Positions 20,847-32,556 are shown, counted from the stretch's first letter. The stretch is DNA of 64,000 bases from Dendrolimus kikuchii (GCA_019925095.2 CM034414.1:2334001-2398000), one strand, 5' to 3'. The notes: generated by a model not told the origin, from the sequence alone. A program made the numbers and translations.

Positions 20847-20947
20847 TTCGTCATCACTATCTATTTGAAGCAATGATAGGTCCAGCGAAGTGTGGTCTTC
20901 CATCATGCCTTTACTCGTCGAGGGTATTGGGGAAGTAGGTGCTGTCA
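20847..20947 (-). CDS. Unrecognised gene, exon 2
   Basis: Acceptor TTTTCTCGTTGACAG (20962-20948) and donor GTAAGT (20846-20841). The 101-nt exon starts by completing a codon (phase 1 in) and ends in phase 0. Encodes (V)TAPTSPIPSTSKGMMEDHT and SLDLSLLQIDSDDE. The second half alternates hydrophobic and acidic residues (LDLSLLQIDSDDE), like a short SUMO-interaction or acidic docking motif; speculative. It is the exon that makes the phases of exons 1 and 3 compatible. Confidence 0.75.
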
Positions 20948-21205
20948 CTGTCAACGAGAAAACTTGAATTAATATCAATGCAATATTGGCTGTCCTTTGT
21001 TTTGCCACGGAAAGCCTTTTTGTGTGAAAGAATAAGAAAAATCCATCCTTTCTTGTTTATGAAATTAATAGATTGTTTATATCAAATTGAGAAAGTCTCT
21101 GTAAAACACATGTTAGCAGCCACGGCACAGAATTCTATGGTCTAGTGTGGGTGCCATAGTTAACCGAACCATTTATGTTATATAATGTTAATAATGAAGT
21201 CTATA

Positions 21206-21855
21206 AACCCGCAGAAGGGCTTAGTGGCGAAGCCTGAGGTGAGTAGTGACACCTCGGACTCGACTCCTGGAGGTCAAGGCATGGTCCCCGCCTCCGTGCT
21301 TACTTTAGCCAGCCGACACGGAGTAGAGATCGCTAGTGCGAAGACTCGAGCTCTAGGGTTGGAAATGATGATTGGCCTAACGTCGGAAGGAGCTTCGTGA
21401 ACCTGCAGCCCACCTCTCCACACCCCTTGGCCACTCATACCCATGTTGATCTTCGCCTATCTTGTACGGCAATTGTTAGGGGCCCATGCAGGGATTGACA
21501 AGTCACCGTCTGCAATTTTTTTCTATGTTCCTTGAACATTGCGACGGGCAGGTGCCATAATCCCCATAGTCCCCGATCTGTAGCTCCACTAATAGTTCAT
21601 CCCAATAGCCCAGAACCTTTTGCGTAACTTCTACAATAGTCTTACATCAACCGGGGCTTGTTCTTGGGTGCATTTTTATATGGTATAGACAGGGATAAGC
21701 GCCGGTCAGTGTCACGCCACATTTAGAGGAAATTTGTCTTAGGGGGCCTCTGCGTGTTGGCCTTCGCATGGCCGCATGCAAGGCCCTCCAAAAGTCCGGG
21801 CCATTTTTATGGCCCGTGGTCTGTAGAGACATACAAAACACGACAAAATGAGAAC
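21206..21855 (+). repeat. R4 interspersed repeat
   Basis: Begins AACCCGCAGAAGGGCTTAGTGGCGAAGCC and contains CCCGCCTCCGTGCTTAC, GAACCTGCAGCCCACCTCT, TGAACATTGCGACGGGCAG and CCGGTCAGTGTCACGCCACA. Further copies are at 53.7, 54.3 and 63.9 kb. Class not determined; probably a LINE untranslated region. Confidence 0.65.
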
Positions 21856-22002
21856 CTCCTCTTTTTTGCAGTCGGTTAATTAAATGCAATTTTTTATTAT
21901 TAGTAAGGGGGCAAACGACTATATGCGAGGGTAACTCTTTTCCATAAGCTAGGCCTTTTTGCCATCTTTGTAATAAAAAGAAGGATTTTAGATATTTGTT
22001 AC

Positions 22003-22105
22003 CATCATCTGCACTTTGACTCGTGTGCAACAAGTTCTCTGTGGAAGGCTGTTCCTGGTATTCCCGACTCCTAGCTTTGAATAGGCCAAATTTTAGTGGT
22101 GCCAT
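22003..22105 (-). CDS. Unrecognised gene, exon 1 (first visible coding exon)
   Basis: Acceptor TACATATTTCAG ends at 22114, then GTGACAAAATGG, a good start context (A at -3, G at +4). From the ATG it encodes MAPLKFGLFKARSREYQEQP, then STENLLHTSQSADD plus one base, and stops at donor GTAACA (22002). An intron therefore precedes the ATG, so a 5' untranslated exon lies further right. The frame is also open through the eight bases before the ATG, so an upstream coding exon cannot be excluded. The short basic N terminus (KFGLFKARSR) has no recognisable signal peptide. Confidence 0.75.
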
Positions 22106-22413
22106 TTTGTCACCTGAAATATGTAAAAGCTTTTGTATTGTCTATAAAACAATTGTCATTATTTTTTTCCGGCTACTGTGCCTTTGTTAACTGAAGCAAA
22201 AACGCCCTGGACTCGATTCGAGACATGGTAAATTTCTTAAACGCCGAACGCATCGTATCGTATATTATTATGCCTTTACTCTCAAATTTCTTTCGTCGTT
22301 TATTTTTGTTTTAGAACTTCCTTTGCTTCTTTCTTTATATTTAAGTGCATTATTCATTGTATGTTCCATTTATTTTTGTGTTGTATAGATTTTATTATTG
22401 TAATTTTAAAGAA

Positions 22414-22618
22414 GTCGTGGAAGGCCCCGACACACCTTCCATGATCAAATTGATCATGTACTAGCAGAAGGTGATGTCAGGAGCCTTAAGAACAGACGAG
22501 CGTGCATGACAAGAGCTATGAATGTCAAAGAAGCAAGTGAGGTGTGTAAGAATAAGCCTAAATGGCGCTCTGTTGTTCGGTGCCTACCCCGCAAGGGAAT
22601 TGGCGTGAAGTTATGTCA
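22414..22618 (+). mobile_element. RTE-A LINE, 5'-truncated, with exact 15-bp duplication
   Basis: TGTAATTTTAAAGAA at 22399-22413 is repeated at 22619-22633. The insert is the last 200 bp of RTE-A, without an extended tail. Confidence 0.92.
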
Positions 22619-23439
22619 TGTAATTTTAAAGAAATCTTTATTCTTTCTTTCTTCTATCTGATAGTAGGGGAGGCCAAGCGGGGATTTTGGGATTTACTCG
22701 AGCGTGGCAGAATAACATAAGGGGAGAAACCTTGCACCCTATTATGTACCCCCAACATATATGAACCCTTCATATAGGGTGGGGGTATTTTTTAATCTTC
22801 AAATTTTTTCAAACCGCCAGATTAAGGAATTTCCTCTACGTAATTGTCAGATTATGAGTCAGCACTACAAGGAGATCAAACTGAACTGTCTGTATATTAA
22901 TCTGACGCGCTCGAGTATTTTAATGTTACGTTTTGTTTTTGGATTTTCAAAAATCGGCCATGGCTATTGGACGTCTAAATCGTCAGTCTTTTGAATACGA
23001 GTTCCTTTAGGGTTTACTTAACACCCCTTTTGAATATCTGACGCGCTTGAGTATTTCTGTGCGACTCTTTTTTTTAAACCTGTACACGCTCCCCCCACCA
23101 GTGAAAGGGCATACATCATATAACCTATTTTTCTTTTTAGCATCTAATCTTCACAATCCAAAAGGTCCCATGTCGAGTAACTCCACATTTAGCATCTTGG
23201 GCTCCCCTACTATGAAATTTCATTGACTCTTTCAGTCTGACCGGACGAAAACGAACGACTAAAGACATTTGAGAACAAGCCTTTTGTGCGTCTATGGCGC
23301 CTTGACAGGGGGTCGAGTGGATCGTATTACGCTTTCAACCCACCCACTCAACGTATTCTTTTTCCATGACTCAACTTAATTCTTAGACGAAGTACATGAC
23401 GTGATGCATACATCATTATAATAATGAAAGTTGCATTCT

Positions 23440-23580
23440 TTGTAAAGAACAATCCAGAATTATTCCACGAAAATATTAGACTTTCGAATGCGTTGCCTCT
23501 TACTGTCAGAGAGGCCAAAACATTACCTACTTTTCGGAACTCACTTAGAACATACAACTGTCTTCAAATAAATATGTGTA
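23440..23580 (+). repeat. LINE C-terminal scrap
   Basis: Plus-strand reading FTKNNPELFHENIRLSNALP and LTVREAKTLPTFRNSLRTY, the typical C-terminal ending of CR1/Jockey-type LINE polyproteins. Confidence 0.55.
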
Positions 23581-23890
23581 ACTAGCGACCCCGGCAGATG
23601 TTGTTCTGCTCTGAAAAAATAAAAATCTAGGACTCGATCACAGCGCCACCTACCGGTTCTAATTGCGAATCTAAACCATCCGGGAACCCACTCAAACAAA
23701 CAAAAACAGAATCACCAAAATCGCTCCAGGTGATAAGGAGAATTATAGAACCCGATCTCAGCGCCACCTACCGGTTCCAATTGTGAATCTAAACCATCCC
23801 GGGACCCACTCAAACACACACGCAAAATTTCATCAAAATCAGTAAAGTCGTTCTCAAGTTATAAAATTACAACGAAAAGTGGCATTGATT
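23581..23890 (-). mobile_element. H1 Helentron-like element
   Basis: 3' end ACTAGCGACCCCGGCAGATG (CTAGT preceded by a GTCTGCCGG-type hairpin on the minus strand). The body contains the block AGCGCCACCTACCGGTTC..AATCTAAACCATCC twice in tandem. Confidence 0.75.
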
Positions 23891-23905
23891 TTTATTTATT
23901 TATTT

Positions 23906-23907
<2 letters not shown>

Positions 23908-23988
<81 letters not shown>
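23908..23988. repeat. (TA)n(TG)n microsatellite
   Basis: About 60 bp of TA dinucleotides followed by about 20 bp of TG, abutting the 5' end of the H1 copy. Confidence 0.95.
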
Positions 23989-24128
23989 TAAACATTTACT
24001 TATTTATCTATTGTATTCTGTATATTAACGTATTGGATTTTTTACATGTTAATATCTTAAACTACACGTATTTATATAGAACGTGATCTCTAAATAAAAT
24101 TTATAGGATATTCTTGTTTTCAATTATA

Positions 24129-24349
24129 CATACATACATACATACATAACTTCACGCCAGTTCCCTCGCGGGGTAGGCACGAACAACAGAGTGCCATTTA
24201 GGCTTATTCTTACACACCTCACTTGCCTCTTTGACATTCATAACTCTTGTCATGCAAGCTCGTCTGTTCTTAAGGCTCCTGACATCACCTTCTGCTAGTA
24301 CACGATCAATTTGATCATGGAAGGTGTGTCGTGGCCTTCCACGACTTCT
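24129..24349 (-). mobile_element. RTE-A LINE, 5'-truncated, with exact 13-bp duplication
   Basis: GTTTTCAATTATA at 24116-24128 is repeated at 24350-24362. The insert carries the CATA tail and the last 200 bp of the element. Confidence 0.92.
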
Positions 24350-24362
24350 GTTTTCAATTATA

Positions 24363-26732
24363 GTATAGTTTATTTACGATACTCCTATGTACATGTTTAT
24401 ACACAAAGTTTCATGATTAATTTAATAAACAATCAATCATGTTAATTTAAATTTTCGTTCAACTAAACTTCGACCTTGTATCCCGCTGATACTACCTACT
24501 TGTTCGTTATATTCACTATTGAAAGTATTTATAAGAGGCACTACTAGTTTAAGAGAAATAAAATAACGCCGAAATTTAAAAAATAAAAAATTCCGTTCAG
24601 TAATTTAATTAAGTACAGTACAATTTTCTCAATTATATTATTATTTTAATATCAGCGTGTATAATAAAAGTTTAAAACAATATTCTCTTCACAGAGAAAC
24701 GCAATTTTTATGATTTAATATAATGGCGCAACAAATTGAGGTCAACTATTTTAAAATGATTTCAGATATCTAGCCATTGTTCTTTTAGTAGGACAGATAA
24801 TGGATTGAGTTTATTTAAATACCACGATCATACAACAGTAAAATACTAATATATAGAGAAAATGTTGCTCCATATGTTAGGTACCAATATGTTCAAGTGA
24901 TTAAAAAATATATAAACTTTATGCTCTATAGCCTAGTTTAATATAAAAAATTAGATTTACTTACCTTTTCTCCAGTTAAGAAAGCACTTTATTTTTTTTT
25001 ATTTAATTAATACAGATATTCGAAAATAGTAGTTTTAATACAATAGAAAATACTTCTTTGGGCACACTTACGATATAATTTTGTAGAAAATATTTTAAGT
25101 TGAAATAGGGGATACAAAATATTTAATATTTAAGGTACATTTAATTGTTATTTAAAGATTTTTTAGTAAAAATATATAGACATGTCCGCTTCCTAGTCAA
25201 CACTGAAAAGGTTCTTTTTGATGTAAAGATAACGATAGCCGCTATCAATAACGAGTACGTTTAATTATTTAGTTGAAACTTTGTTATATCCGTCACTGTT
25301 AGCGGTATATTTTACTGCAGTTTTTCGGTAATATCTTATACGCCTTTACTCTTTTCTGAATATATCTCATTTTCTATAATAAAAATTGTGCAACAATTAT
25401 TCAACTTGGTTACTAAAAATAGTCACATAAGTAGATATATTTATATAACTATACTAATATTCTAATCATACATTAATTCTTTAGAAAGTAATATAAGTAT
25501 ATTTTTTCCACTTTGAAGGCTTACAAACATACTAATATTATGGAACCAAGTTGATAAAAAGTGATGACGACCATTATTTTTCTGCTTACATTAAATTTAT
25601 CTTATACAAAATTGCTGTTTTCACCGATGGATAGCCAAGTTTAGCCATAACTGATAAGTAAAGACAAGAAAAAATTGTACATAAAATACTACACCAATTT
25701 TAACGTGATCCTCACAGGTTAATAGGTTAGGTCCTTATATAAATTACGCTCTGGCACTTTTATAGTAACGAATATTGTTACGCTTTGTACGAAAATAGTG
25801 ATATCCCAAATTGAAATTAATATTACATTATTCCAGTAAATTGTAAAACATAAGACGACTTAAATATTTTGATTAGTTCACATTTGCTCTGCCTTGTAGT
25901 ATGTAGTTAATATCTGGATCGAAAGTAAATGAAAGATATACGCTTCAGGTTCTTTTAAGTTAAAAACGAATATTTAATTTAAACTGTGCTCCTGTGAAAC
26001 AGCGTTATCGGCAACTACGTTGTCTGTCAATGCAAAAGAGCCTTTCGCCATTTTTGCTGACAGATCGTATTGCGCGCGCATTTTGTTTATAATCCATTTA
26101 GTTTCGATTTCAAGCTCTACTTTCATTATCATAAAATAAACTTTAATACCATGTATTAAAGCGTTTATTGCTTTGAACAATATTTAACTTAACTAAGATC
26201 TTGCACTATTTTACCATTAATTTAATACGATTTAAAATAAACTCTATTTCAACGTGTTAAAAATGAAATTCAACAGTTTACTTCCCGTAACTTCATCAGG
26301 GCGTTTTAATTGGACTTGAAATGACAAGGCAATATTTATAATGCTGGGGCTTCATCTGCGTTAGTGTTAAAATGTATTAGGCTTTGGCCGGATGCGTCTT
26401 ATTTAAAGCGTTAAAAAATAAAGTCGTTAACGCATAGCCCCATTGGTCTTAACTGTATACGTTACATGTCAATATTCTACGTCATTAACAAAGTCCCATT
26501 AAAGCCATATCTGCATGAAACGAACTAAATCTTTAACAGTAAGACAGATGAAGCCCCACCGTGATGAGTTAATCTTACTTGTATGCAGTGACGTGGCTAG
26601 AAGTAAGTGCCTTTATACATCAAAGAGACTCTTTAAGTAAGTAATATTTTATGCTGGATAGAGAAATACAATTTTGGGATAAATTATGAAAACTTAGTGT
26701 TAAAAATAATCGACTCATTTCTTATCTAAATA
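24363..26732. other. AT-rich unique DNA, no gene supported
   Basis: About 2.4 kb without a recognised repeat or exon. A 68-codon minus-strand frame at 25974-26180 is listed under rejected items. Two short sections (14938-14968 and 26343-26373) share GGGGCTTCATCTGCGTTAGT, an undefined repeat. Confidence 0.45.
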
Positions 26733-26968
26733 AATAATCAGCAGACAAACACACATTATTGTATATCCCCAAATTAAGCAAGTTACGCTTGTGTTATGGA
26801 TGATATACAACGGACTACTCTGGGGCCGATCCCAGACGCCCAGACCATAGTAAATAATGGAGGAAATACGTTTCCGAAATTTACTGTACCAGGAATCGAA
26901 CCCGGAGCCTCTGCGTTGCAGTGAGGTAGGATGGCAAAGGCTTACCCCGCTCAACCACAGAGGCCGTC
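26733..26968 (-). mobile_element. S2 tRNA-derived SINE, near full length
   Basis: On the minus strand it begins GACGGCCTCTGTGGTTGAGC (A-box TGGTTGAGCGG) and carries a perfect B-box GGTTCGATTCC. The body includes ACTATGGTCTGGGCGTCTGG, and the 3' end reads TTGCTTAATTTGGGGATATA. Both pol III promoter boxes are intact. Confidence 0.88.
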
Positions 26969-27043
26969 CAAATATAGTATCTTACTATACATTGACTTGC
27001 CTTACCATGAGCTGAATATTGACTTTACTTGCATGGAGCTTAT

Positions 27044-27368
27044 CAGGGGGGTAGCTACTGTCATATTAGCCGTATCAATGATACGGGGCCCCCAGGCTAC
27101 AGGGGCCCCGAAAGTGTGTAAGCAACAATTCTTAAAATGTCATCCACAATCTTTTATAGATTAATAACATTTTTGAAATAACTGCTGGACCAACAGAAAC
27201 GGCTATCAGACTTGTCATTATTGTTTATAGAGGCAGAAAATGTAGAAAAACTGAAATAGTCTTCAACTATGGTTGATTTGATAAATAACTTTGCCAAACA
27301 AGCCGAGAAAAGTGTCTTTAATTTGAATTGTTTGTCTAAGTTATCTCCTAAGAGCACAATGTATAAGT
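27044..27368 (+). mobile_element. Internally deleted hAT remnant, second copy
   Basis: Starts CAGGGGGGTAGCTACTG and carries the same decayed transposase end as 18.9 kb (CTATGGTTGATTTGATAAAT, CCGAGAAAAGTGTCTTT). It ends directly at an RTE-A insertion. Confidence 0.55.
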
Positions 27369-27671
27369 ACATACATACATACATACATAGCTTCACGCCA
27401 GTTCCCTTGCGGGGTAGGCACGAACAACAGAGCGCCATTCAGGCTTGTTCTTACACACCTTACTCGCTTCTTTGACATTCATAGCTCTTGTCATGCACGC
27501 TCGTCTGTTCTTCAGGCTCCTGACATCACCTTCTGTTAGTATACGATCAATTTGATCATGGAAGGTGTGTCGTGGCCTTCCACGACTTCTGCATCCATCC
27601 ACTTTTGCATTGTATATCTGTTTAGTCATTCTTTCATCATGTATTCTTTCCACATGCCCGAACCACCGGAG
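27369..27671 (-). mobile_element. RTE-A LINE, 5'-truncated
   Basis: (CATA)n tail at the left, frame open from MHDERMTKQ-like to AYPARELA, breaking at CCACCGGAG/ACAAATGG. Confidence 0.85.
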
Positions 27672-27675
27672 ACAA

Positions 27676-27897
27676 ATGGTAATTATTGTATATCCCCAAA
27701 TTAAGCAAGTTACGATTGTGTTATGGGTGATATACAACGAACTACAACGAGACCGATCCCAGACACCCAGACCATAGTAAATAACGGAGAAAATTCGTTT
27801 CTGAAATTTTACCACGCCGGAAATCGAAGCCTCTGCATTGCAGTGAGGTAGACCGGCAACGGCATAACCCGCTCAACTACAGGCCGTCAAAAGACGT
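27676..27897 (-). mobile_element. S2 tRNA-derived SINE
   Basis: S2 body and head with mutated boxes (GAAATCGAAGCCTC in place of the B-box region). It lies immediately beside the RTE-A copy. Confidence 0.75.
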
Positions 27898-29165
27898 CAA
27901 TGTCAATTGTCATTGGATATTTCGGTAAAATGAAAACAAATTATGCATGAAACAATTCTGTATTTTAGGATAATTTAGTACATTATTATTTATATAACCT
28001 TACTTTAATAATAAATAAATAAAAAATTAAATAAATCACCCAAAATAGTTTCTCACCCAGCCTGGTAACTATTTTTAGTGATTTATTTTGTAATACTTTT
28101 TTCTTGTTACATAAGAAAAAAGGATCTATATGACTAGAATAAAGTGGGTTGTTTCTAGAAAATTGACGACAGATGGCGATAAGTGTGAACACCAGAAACG
28201 AAATTGCTAATCGCCAAAGTTCGTTGGAAAACCTTACGACTAATCGGAGTTGTAAGTTGATTCGTTAAGTTATTCTTTCAAATTATAACAATAGTATCTC
28301 TTATGCCCGGTTTATGAGGTACTTTAACTGTAGTTTATCAAGTTCAATAACTTATAAAATTGCGTTTCTGAACACACCATCGTATGATAGTTAAACTAGG
28401 TTCAATTTAATTGACCAATATTAGGCGTTTATCTATTCCATATCTTTTGTTTGACGCTTTTGTTTGATGTAAATAAATATTAGATAGTCCTTCTTAAATA
28501 GATCCATCTAAAGTAAGAAATAGATATCGGGATATAAGAAGCTTGCTAAGTAGAAGAGTATAAGTTAAAATAGATAGAATGTGTCTTATATATTAAAGAG
28601 TAAAAAGATAAATAAAAAAACACGTATTTAGATAAGTAGTAAGTAATTGAAAATTGTAATAGTAATAAATGTAATAGCCTAAGAATGTATATAGTAATAA
28701 GAAATATTGTAAAACCTTATTTTTTTTTTGAAAATTAAAGCACTTAAAAAAGAAAAAGACAAAAAACACAAAAAAGAAAAGAAATAGAAAGAATAAAAAT
28801 AAAAATATATATACAAACCCCCAAAAAAGACAATAAGCCCGGATAATCTCGTTCGTCCGGAGAGAGGATAAAAAAAAAAAATTGATCCATCTAGTGTCTA
28901 GTTTTGGTATTAGAACTTTATGGAATCAATTGTTATTGAACTCATAACTGGTATAACCTCAAAAACCGGGCATTATAGAAGTAAAATCTTCTGAAATTTG
29001 TGTCACGTGTAATAAACAAGATTATGTAGAAAAATACATTCATAAAATAAAATAAAATACATTCAATTCAAAAATTAATTAGTAATCAGTGTTGTGCTAA
29101 AATAAATAAATTGCCACAAAGCTTTCCAGCGATCATGGGGTCAGAGAGTAGTTTAATTGTATGGA
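27898..29165. other. AT-rich region downstream of NPF
   Basis: No exon recognised. A run of A-rich low-complexity sequence spans 28600-28880. Confidence 0.45.
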
Positions 29166-29171
29166 TTTATT
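29166..29171 (-). terminator. Poly(A) signal of NPF
   Basis: AATAAA on the minus strand, 34 nt past the NPF stop codon. Confidence 0.6.
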
Positions 29172-29204
29172 TATATTTTATATACGGACATAGTCTTTTT
29201 ATAT

Positions 29205-29319
29205 TTACTTATAGCCAAGGTTCTTAAATAACGTTTCTTCGTTCATGCTGTGGTCGAAGAGTGGGCTCTCTCGGAAGATTACAGATGCATCAGCTATGTG
29301 CATTTGCCTCTTGCCGTAT
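29205..29319 (-). CDS. NPF: Neuropeptide F precursor, coding exon 2
   Basis: Acceptor TTTTATTTTCAG ends at 29320 and the stop TAA is at 29207-29205. The first base completes the Arg codon begun in exon 1, followed by Tyr and the amidation/cleavage signal GKR (precursor residues 58-60). The remaining 33 residues (QMHIADASVIFRESPLFDHS, then MNEETLFKNLGYK) are the C-terminal flanking peptide that NPF precursors carry. The frame is open only when joined in phase 2 to the exon at 33769-33935. A poly(A) signal lies 34 nt downstream. The 4449-nt intron (29320-33768) holds S1 copies, an H1 element, a foldback element and an RTE-A insertion. Confidence 0.92.
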
Positions 29320-29409
29320 CTGAAAATAAAACATTATTTTTAAACTTTTAATTTTAATGAGATACGAAAAACATAATCGCCCAGTACAGTACATAGTACT
29401 TTCTTCAGT

Positions 29410-29731
29410 TTTCTTTTTTTATTTTTGTATTGCAGGAGTTCAGCAGACAGGCAGACGGCCCACTTGTTGGAAAGCGGTTACCATCGCCTATGGACATTTG
29501 CAACAGCAATGTTGCTACAAATGCGCTGCTGCTCTCTTAAGGGGAACTGGAACCTGGTCACTAATGCCGGAATACAACTCAAGGCTGTTATGGCGACATA
29601 CCCTAGACCAGGGGTGGTGGCCATCCAGTCGGGCAAATGCCCTACCACCTGGCTATGGGTTATTAAGTCGCCTCTTACGACAGGCCGCCCGGCCGCAGGA
29701 AATTGTATTCTCTCTCCGTTCCTGCACGGAT
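29410..29731 (-). repeat. S1 SINE-like repeat, full length
   Basis: Poly(T)-first minus copy from TATTGCAGGAGTTCAGCAG to CCGTTCCTGCACGGAT. Intronic in NPF. Confidence 0.85.
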
Positions 29732-29749
29732 GGTTCGCGACTATTATAC

Positions 29750-29893
29750 ATAATAAAATTACGTTTTGACGCTGTTAGCCCGGAGTATTAAGTTTTAAAT
29801 CTTCCGTGATCAGGGCTACTGAAAAGTATCCGATATGTGGGAATAATAAAATAAAATAAAATAAATTACTGCGCTTAAAACGTAGTTTTATTA
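29750..29893. mobile_element. M4-related foldback MITE
   Basis: CATAATAAAATTACGTTTTG at the left and AAAACGTAGTTTTATTA at the right are inverted. The loop contains TCCGTGATCAGGGCTACTG and an AAAAT microsatellite. Confidence 0.65.
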
Positions 29894-30149
29894 CCCTCAG
29901 TAAATAAATATTTTACTAATTCGAAAAAAGGAATGTTAGTTACGCTACATCATAATAGATGACAGCATTCGAATAGTTTATCTATTTATCAAGAGATGGC
30001 ATTGGTGAAGATATTAAAATTTCTACACAAAATCTGACAATCTGTGACAGTAACAGATCATTCATTTCTTTTTGATATTTTATTTATATAAAGCATAACT
30101 TTGATTGGGTATGCGCAAAAAATAGTAAGGTGCAATTGGACAAAGTTAT

Positions 30150-30407
30150 TTTTTTTTACTGGTTACCATCGCCTATGAACATTTGCTACACCAAAGGTGC
30201 TACAAATGCGCTGCTGCTATCTAAAAGGAGACTGGAGCTTATCTACTAATGCTGGAACACAATTCAAAGCTGTTATGGAGGATTGCTCTAGACCAGGGGT
30301 GGTAGCTATGCAGACGGTCAAATGTCCTACCACCTGGCTGTCGGTTGCTTTGTCGTCTCTTTCGACAGGTCGGCCAGTCGCAGGAAATTGATTCTTTCCT
30401 GCACGGG
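30150..30407 (-). repeat. S1 SINE-like repeat, 3'-truncated
   Basis: Starts directly at GGTTACCATCGCCTATGAAC after poly(T), so the ~35-bp CAGCAGACAGGCAGAC segment is missing. Otherwise S1-like to TTTCCTGCACGG. Confidence 0.75.
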
Positions 30408-31034
30408 AAAAAAAAGTTTTGTATTTTATAAAAAAAAAGAAATTTTAGTTATCCTACCTAATAATAGATGGCGATAGCTGAATGTTATATAAGAGTCGTA
30501 GATTATTTGGCCTTTTACATATTAGTATAAAACAGAACTTTAATTAAATATACGCATACAGTGAAAAATATATATAGAGACTACGAATTTCATATTATTT
30601 TACCTTGGGCAAAGTAAATGTTAGTCACAGCATTATACGAATAGTTTTTCTATTTATCAATAGATGGCGTTGCTATAAACAATTCTTTAAAAATCTCCAA
30701 TTTAAGTAGATTCAACAGTGGGCACATACATAGAACTAAAAGTATATTGACCAAAAAAAAAATAAGTCCCAAACTAATCGAAGTCAAACACACATTGGAA
30801 AATATATGAACCAAGTTAGAGGACATATTATAAAACTATCAAAGGGAAAGTTTAGAGCTTTGAAAACTTATCAAGTGCTGTTGTTGATGAAGTAATAAAG
30901 TTATTGAAAGGTATTTTATAACTTGGTTAAAACTGTTTACAAGCCAAAGAGCAAAGTTTAGTAATTGACGTATGCAACGTGAAATTTCATAGTCTTATAT
31001 TTAGTTAATTGGAAAATATAACCGCGTCGAAGAT

Positions 31035-31209
31035 TATATATTTATTTCTTCTGGAAGTTTGTATGTCACTGAACTCCTCCTAAACGGTTGGACCGATTTT
31101 GATGTTTTTGGGTTGGTTTAGATACACAATTAGACCCGGTAGGTGGCGCTGCAATCGGGTTCTGAATGTTATATTTTAGGGCAAAACAACGTCTACTGGA
31201 CCCGCTAGC
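31035..31209 (+). mobile_element. H1 Helentron-like element
   Basis: Contains CCTCCTAAACGGTTGGACCG, CCGGTAGGTGGCGCTGCAAT and ends CAACGTCTACTGGACCCGCTAGC. The terminal hairpin is decayed. Confidence 0.65.
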
Positions 31210-31244
31210 ACAGCTATATTATTCGTAATTTTTTTTTATTTAAC

Positions 31245-31399
31245 AAAATTGGGTCGTTTTGGTCTTACGCCAAAAGGAAGGCTTGCAGTGATAATCAGCG
31301 TTGTGTCGGATATAATTCCGGCACAGCAATATGCTGAGTGTAAACCTTGTTTGCTGAAAATGCGGCGTACAATTTTTTAAATTATGCTCTGTGTATAAT
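31245..31399 (-). repeat. R8 LINE-tail-like repeat
   Basis: TTGGGTCGTTTTGGTCTTAC, TGTCGGATATAATTCCGGCA and CAGCAATATGCTGAGTG match 61.62-61.79 kb in inverse orientation. A short related piece is near 57.03-57.11 kb. Confidence 0.55.
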
Positions 31400-31663
31400 A
31401 ATGTCGAGGGGTGAAAAGCTATATGCTTTAAGTGACATTTTGTGACATGCATAAAATGTTGGGCTTTTACCATTTTAATGTATCAAACTTAAGGAAATAC
31501 AAGGAACCCAATTGCCAATTAAATCTATGGGTGTACTTCTCTTTTAAGTATGGTATAAAGTTGATTGAATATGCGTTTTTCTGGTCATTTGTAACTCGAA
31601 TGTTTTCTACCGACACATTTTCCAAATGTCGCTTAAAACAAATAGCATTTCACCCCTCGATGT
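31400..31663. mobile_element. MITE with about 45-bp inverted ends, inserted beside R8
   Basis: GTCGAGGGGTGAAAAGCTAT..GCTTTAAGTGACATT at the left is inverted as AATGTCGCTTAAAAC..ATAGCATTTCACCCCTCGA at the right. No transposase. Confidence 0.75.
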
Positions 31664-32504
31664 AATTACGTCGCTATTTCTTCAAATTGATAAAGTTTTT
31701 CTTTCTTCCTATATTCCTTGCATCCATCAATATTTATTACTCCATAGTACATGACGTGGTATAGCAATGCTGGAATTATTATCTTGCAGTGGCGTGGATT
31801 TTCTACAACTGGATTCATAGCCATAGCCCATAGCCTAACTTTATGAAACTAGCGACCAAAAGGTCGAAAGCGCCATGAGTTTATTGGCGATTACGTTTTT
31901 CATTCGTGCAAATATTATTACTGTATTACTATCTCTTACGTTCGATAGCTTTTCACACATATTGGATGAAATATCAACTCATAACCCGATCGGGAACCGG
32001 CTTTTGTTTCAAAATTTGCGGTAAAATTGCAAATCTATAATATTATAAAACTGTAAAAGTGTAGTCTATTGTTTCATATACTTTTTGTGTTTGTTTGTTC
32101 GGGATTCAAGTAAAAACTACTACCCCGATTTCAATGCGGTTTTCACTGATCGATAGTAAATTCCCAGGCTTATAATCTGCAGTTTATCCTATGGAAATAT
32201 TCTTGGGAGAGGTGAAACTGGCCATGTGGATTTTTTTATTCCGATGCGAAATTTTCATTGATCAAGAAAATGTTTAATAAAACAATTGTAGCTGTGTATT
32301 CCTTTTGTAACATTACTTATCCCGAGTTTTTCCGGGATTCGTGTATTTTCATACCAAAAAATCTTATCTACTCTGCTGAAAATAACTTTTGATTTTATAT
32401 TTAGCAAAATAACTGTAGTCCGTTGGACAGGTAGCAAACCAAATTATAATACGATAATACATCGCGAGTTAGACGTTTTTTCAAGTGCAGTCGGCGCTTG
32501 CTCG

Positions 32505-32556
32505 CTTTGCAAGGTCCAAGACCCACTCTGTGTCGCTGAGCCAACGGAAAGAGAAT
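32505..32556 (+). repeat. RTE-B LINE 3'-end scrap
   Basis: CAAGACCCACTCTGTGTCGC and TGAGCCAACGGAA match the 3' end of the RTE-B LINE at 39.16 kb (reverse strand there). Confidence 0.5.

Noticed and set aside
25974..26180. 68-codon minus ORF ending AVSQEHSLN
   Set aside because: Begins at TTG, has no clear acceptor or donor, and matches no family I know. It may be chance in AT-rich DNA.
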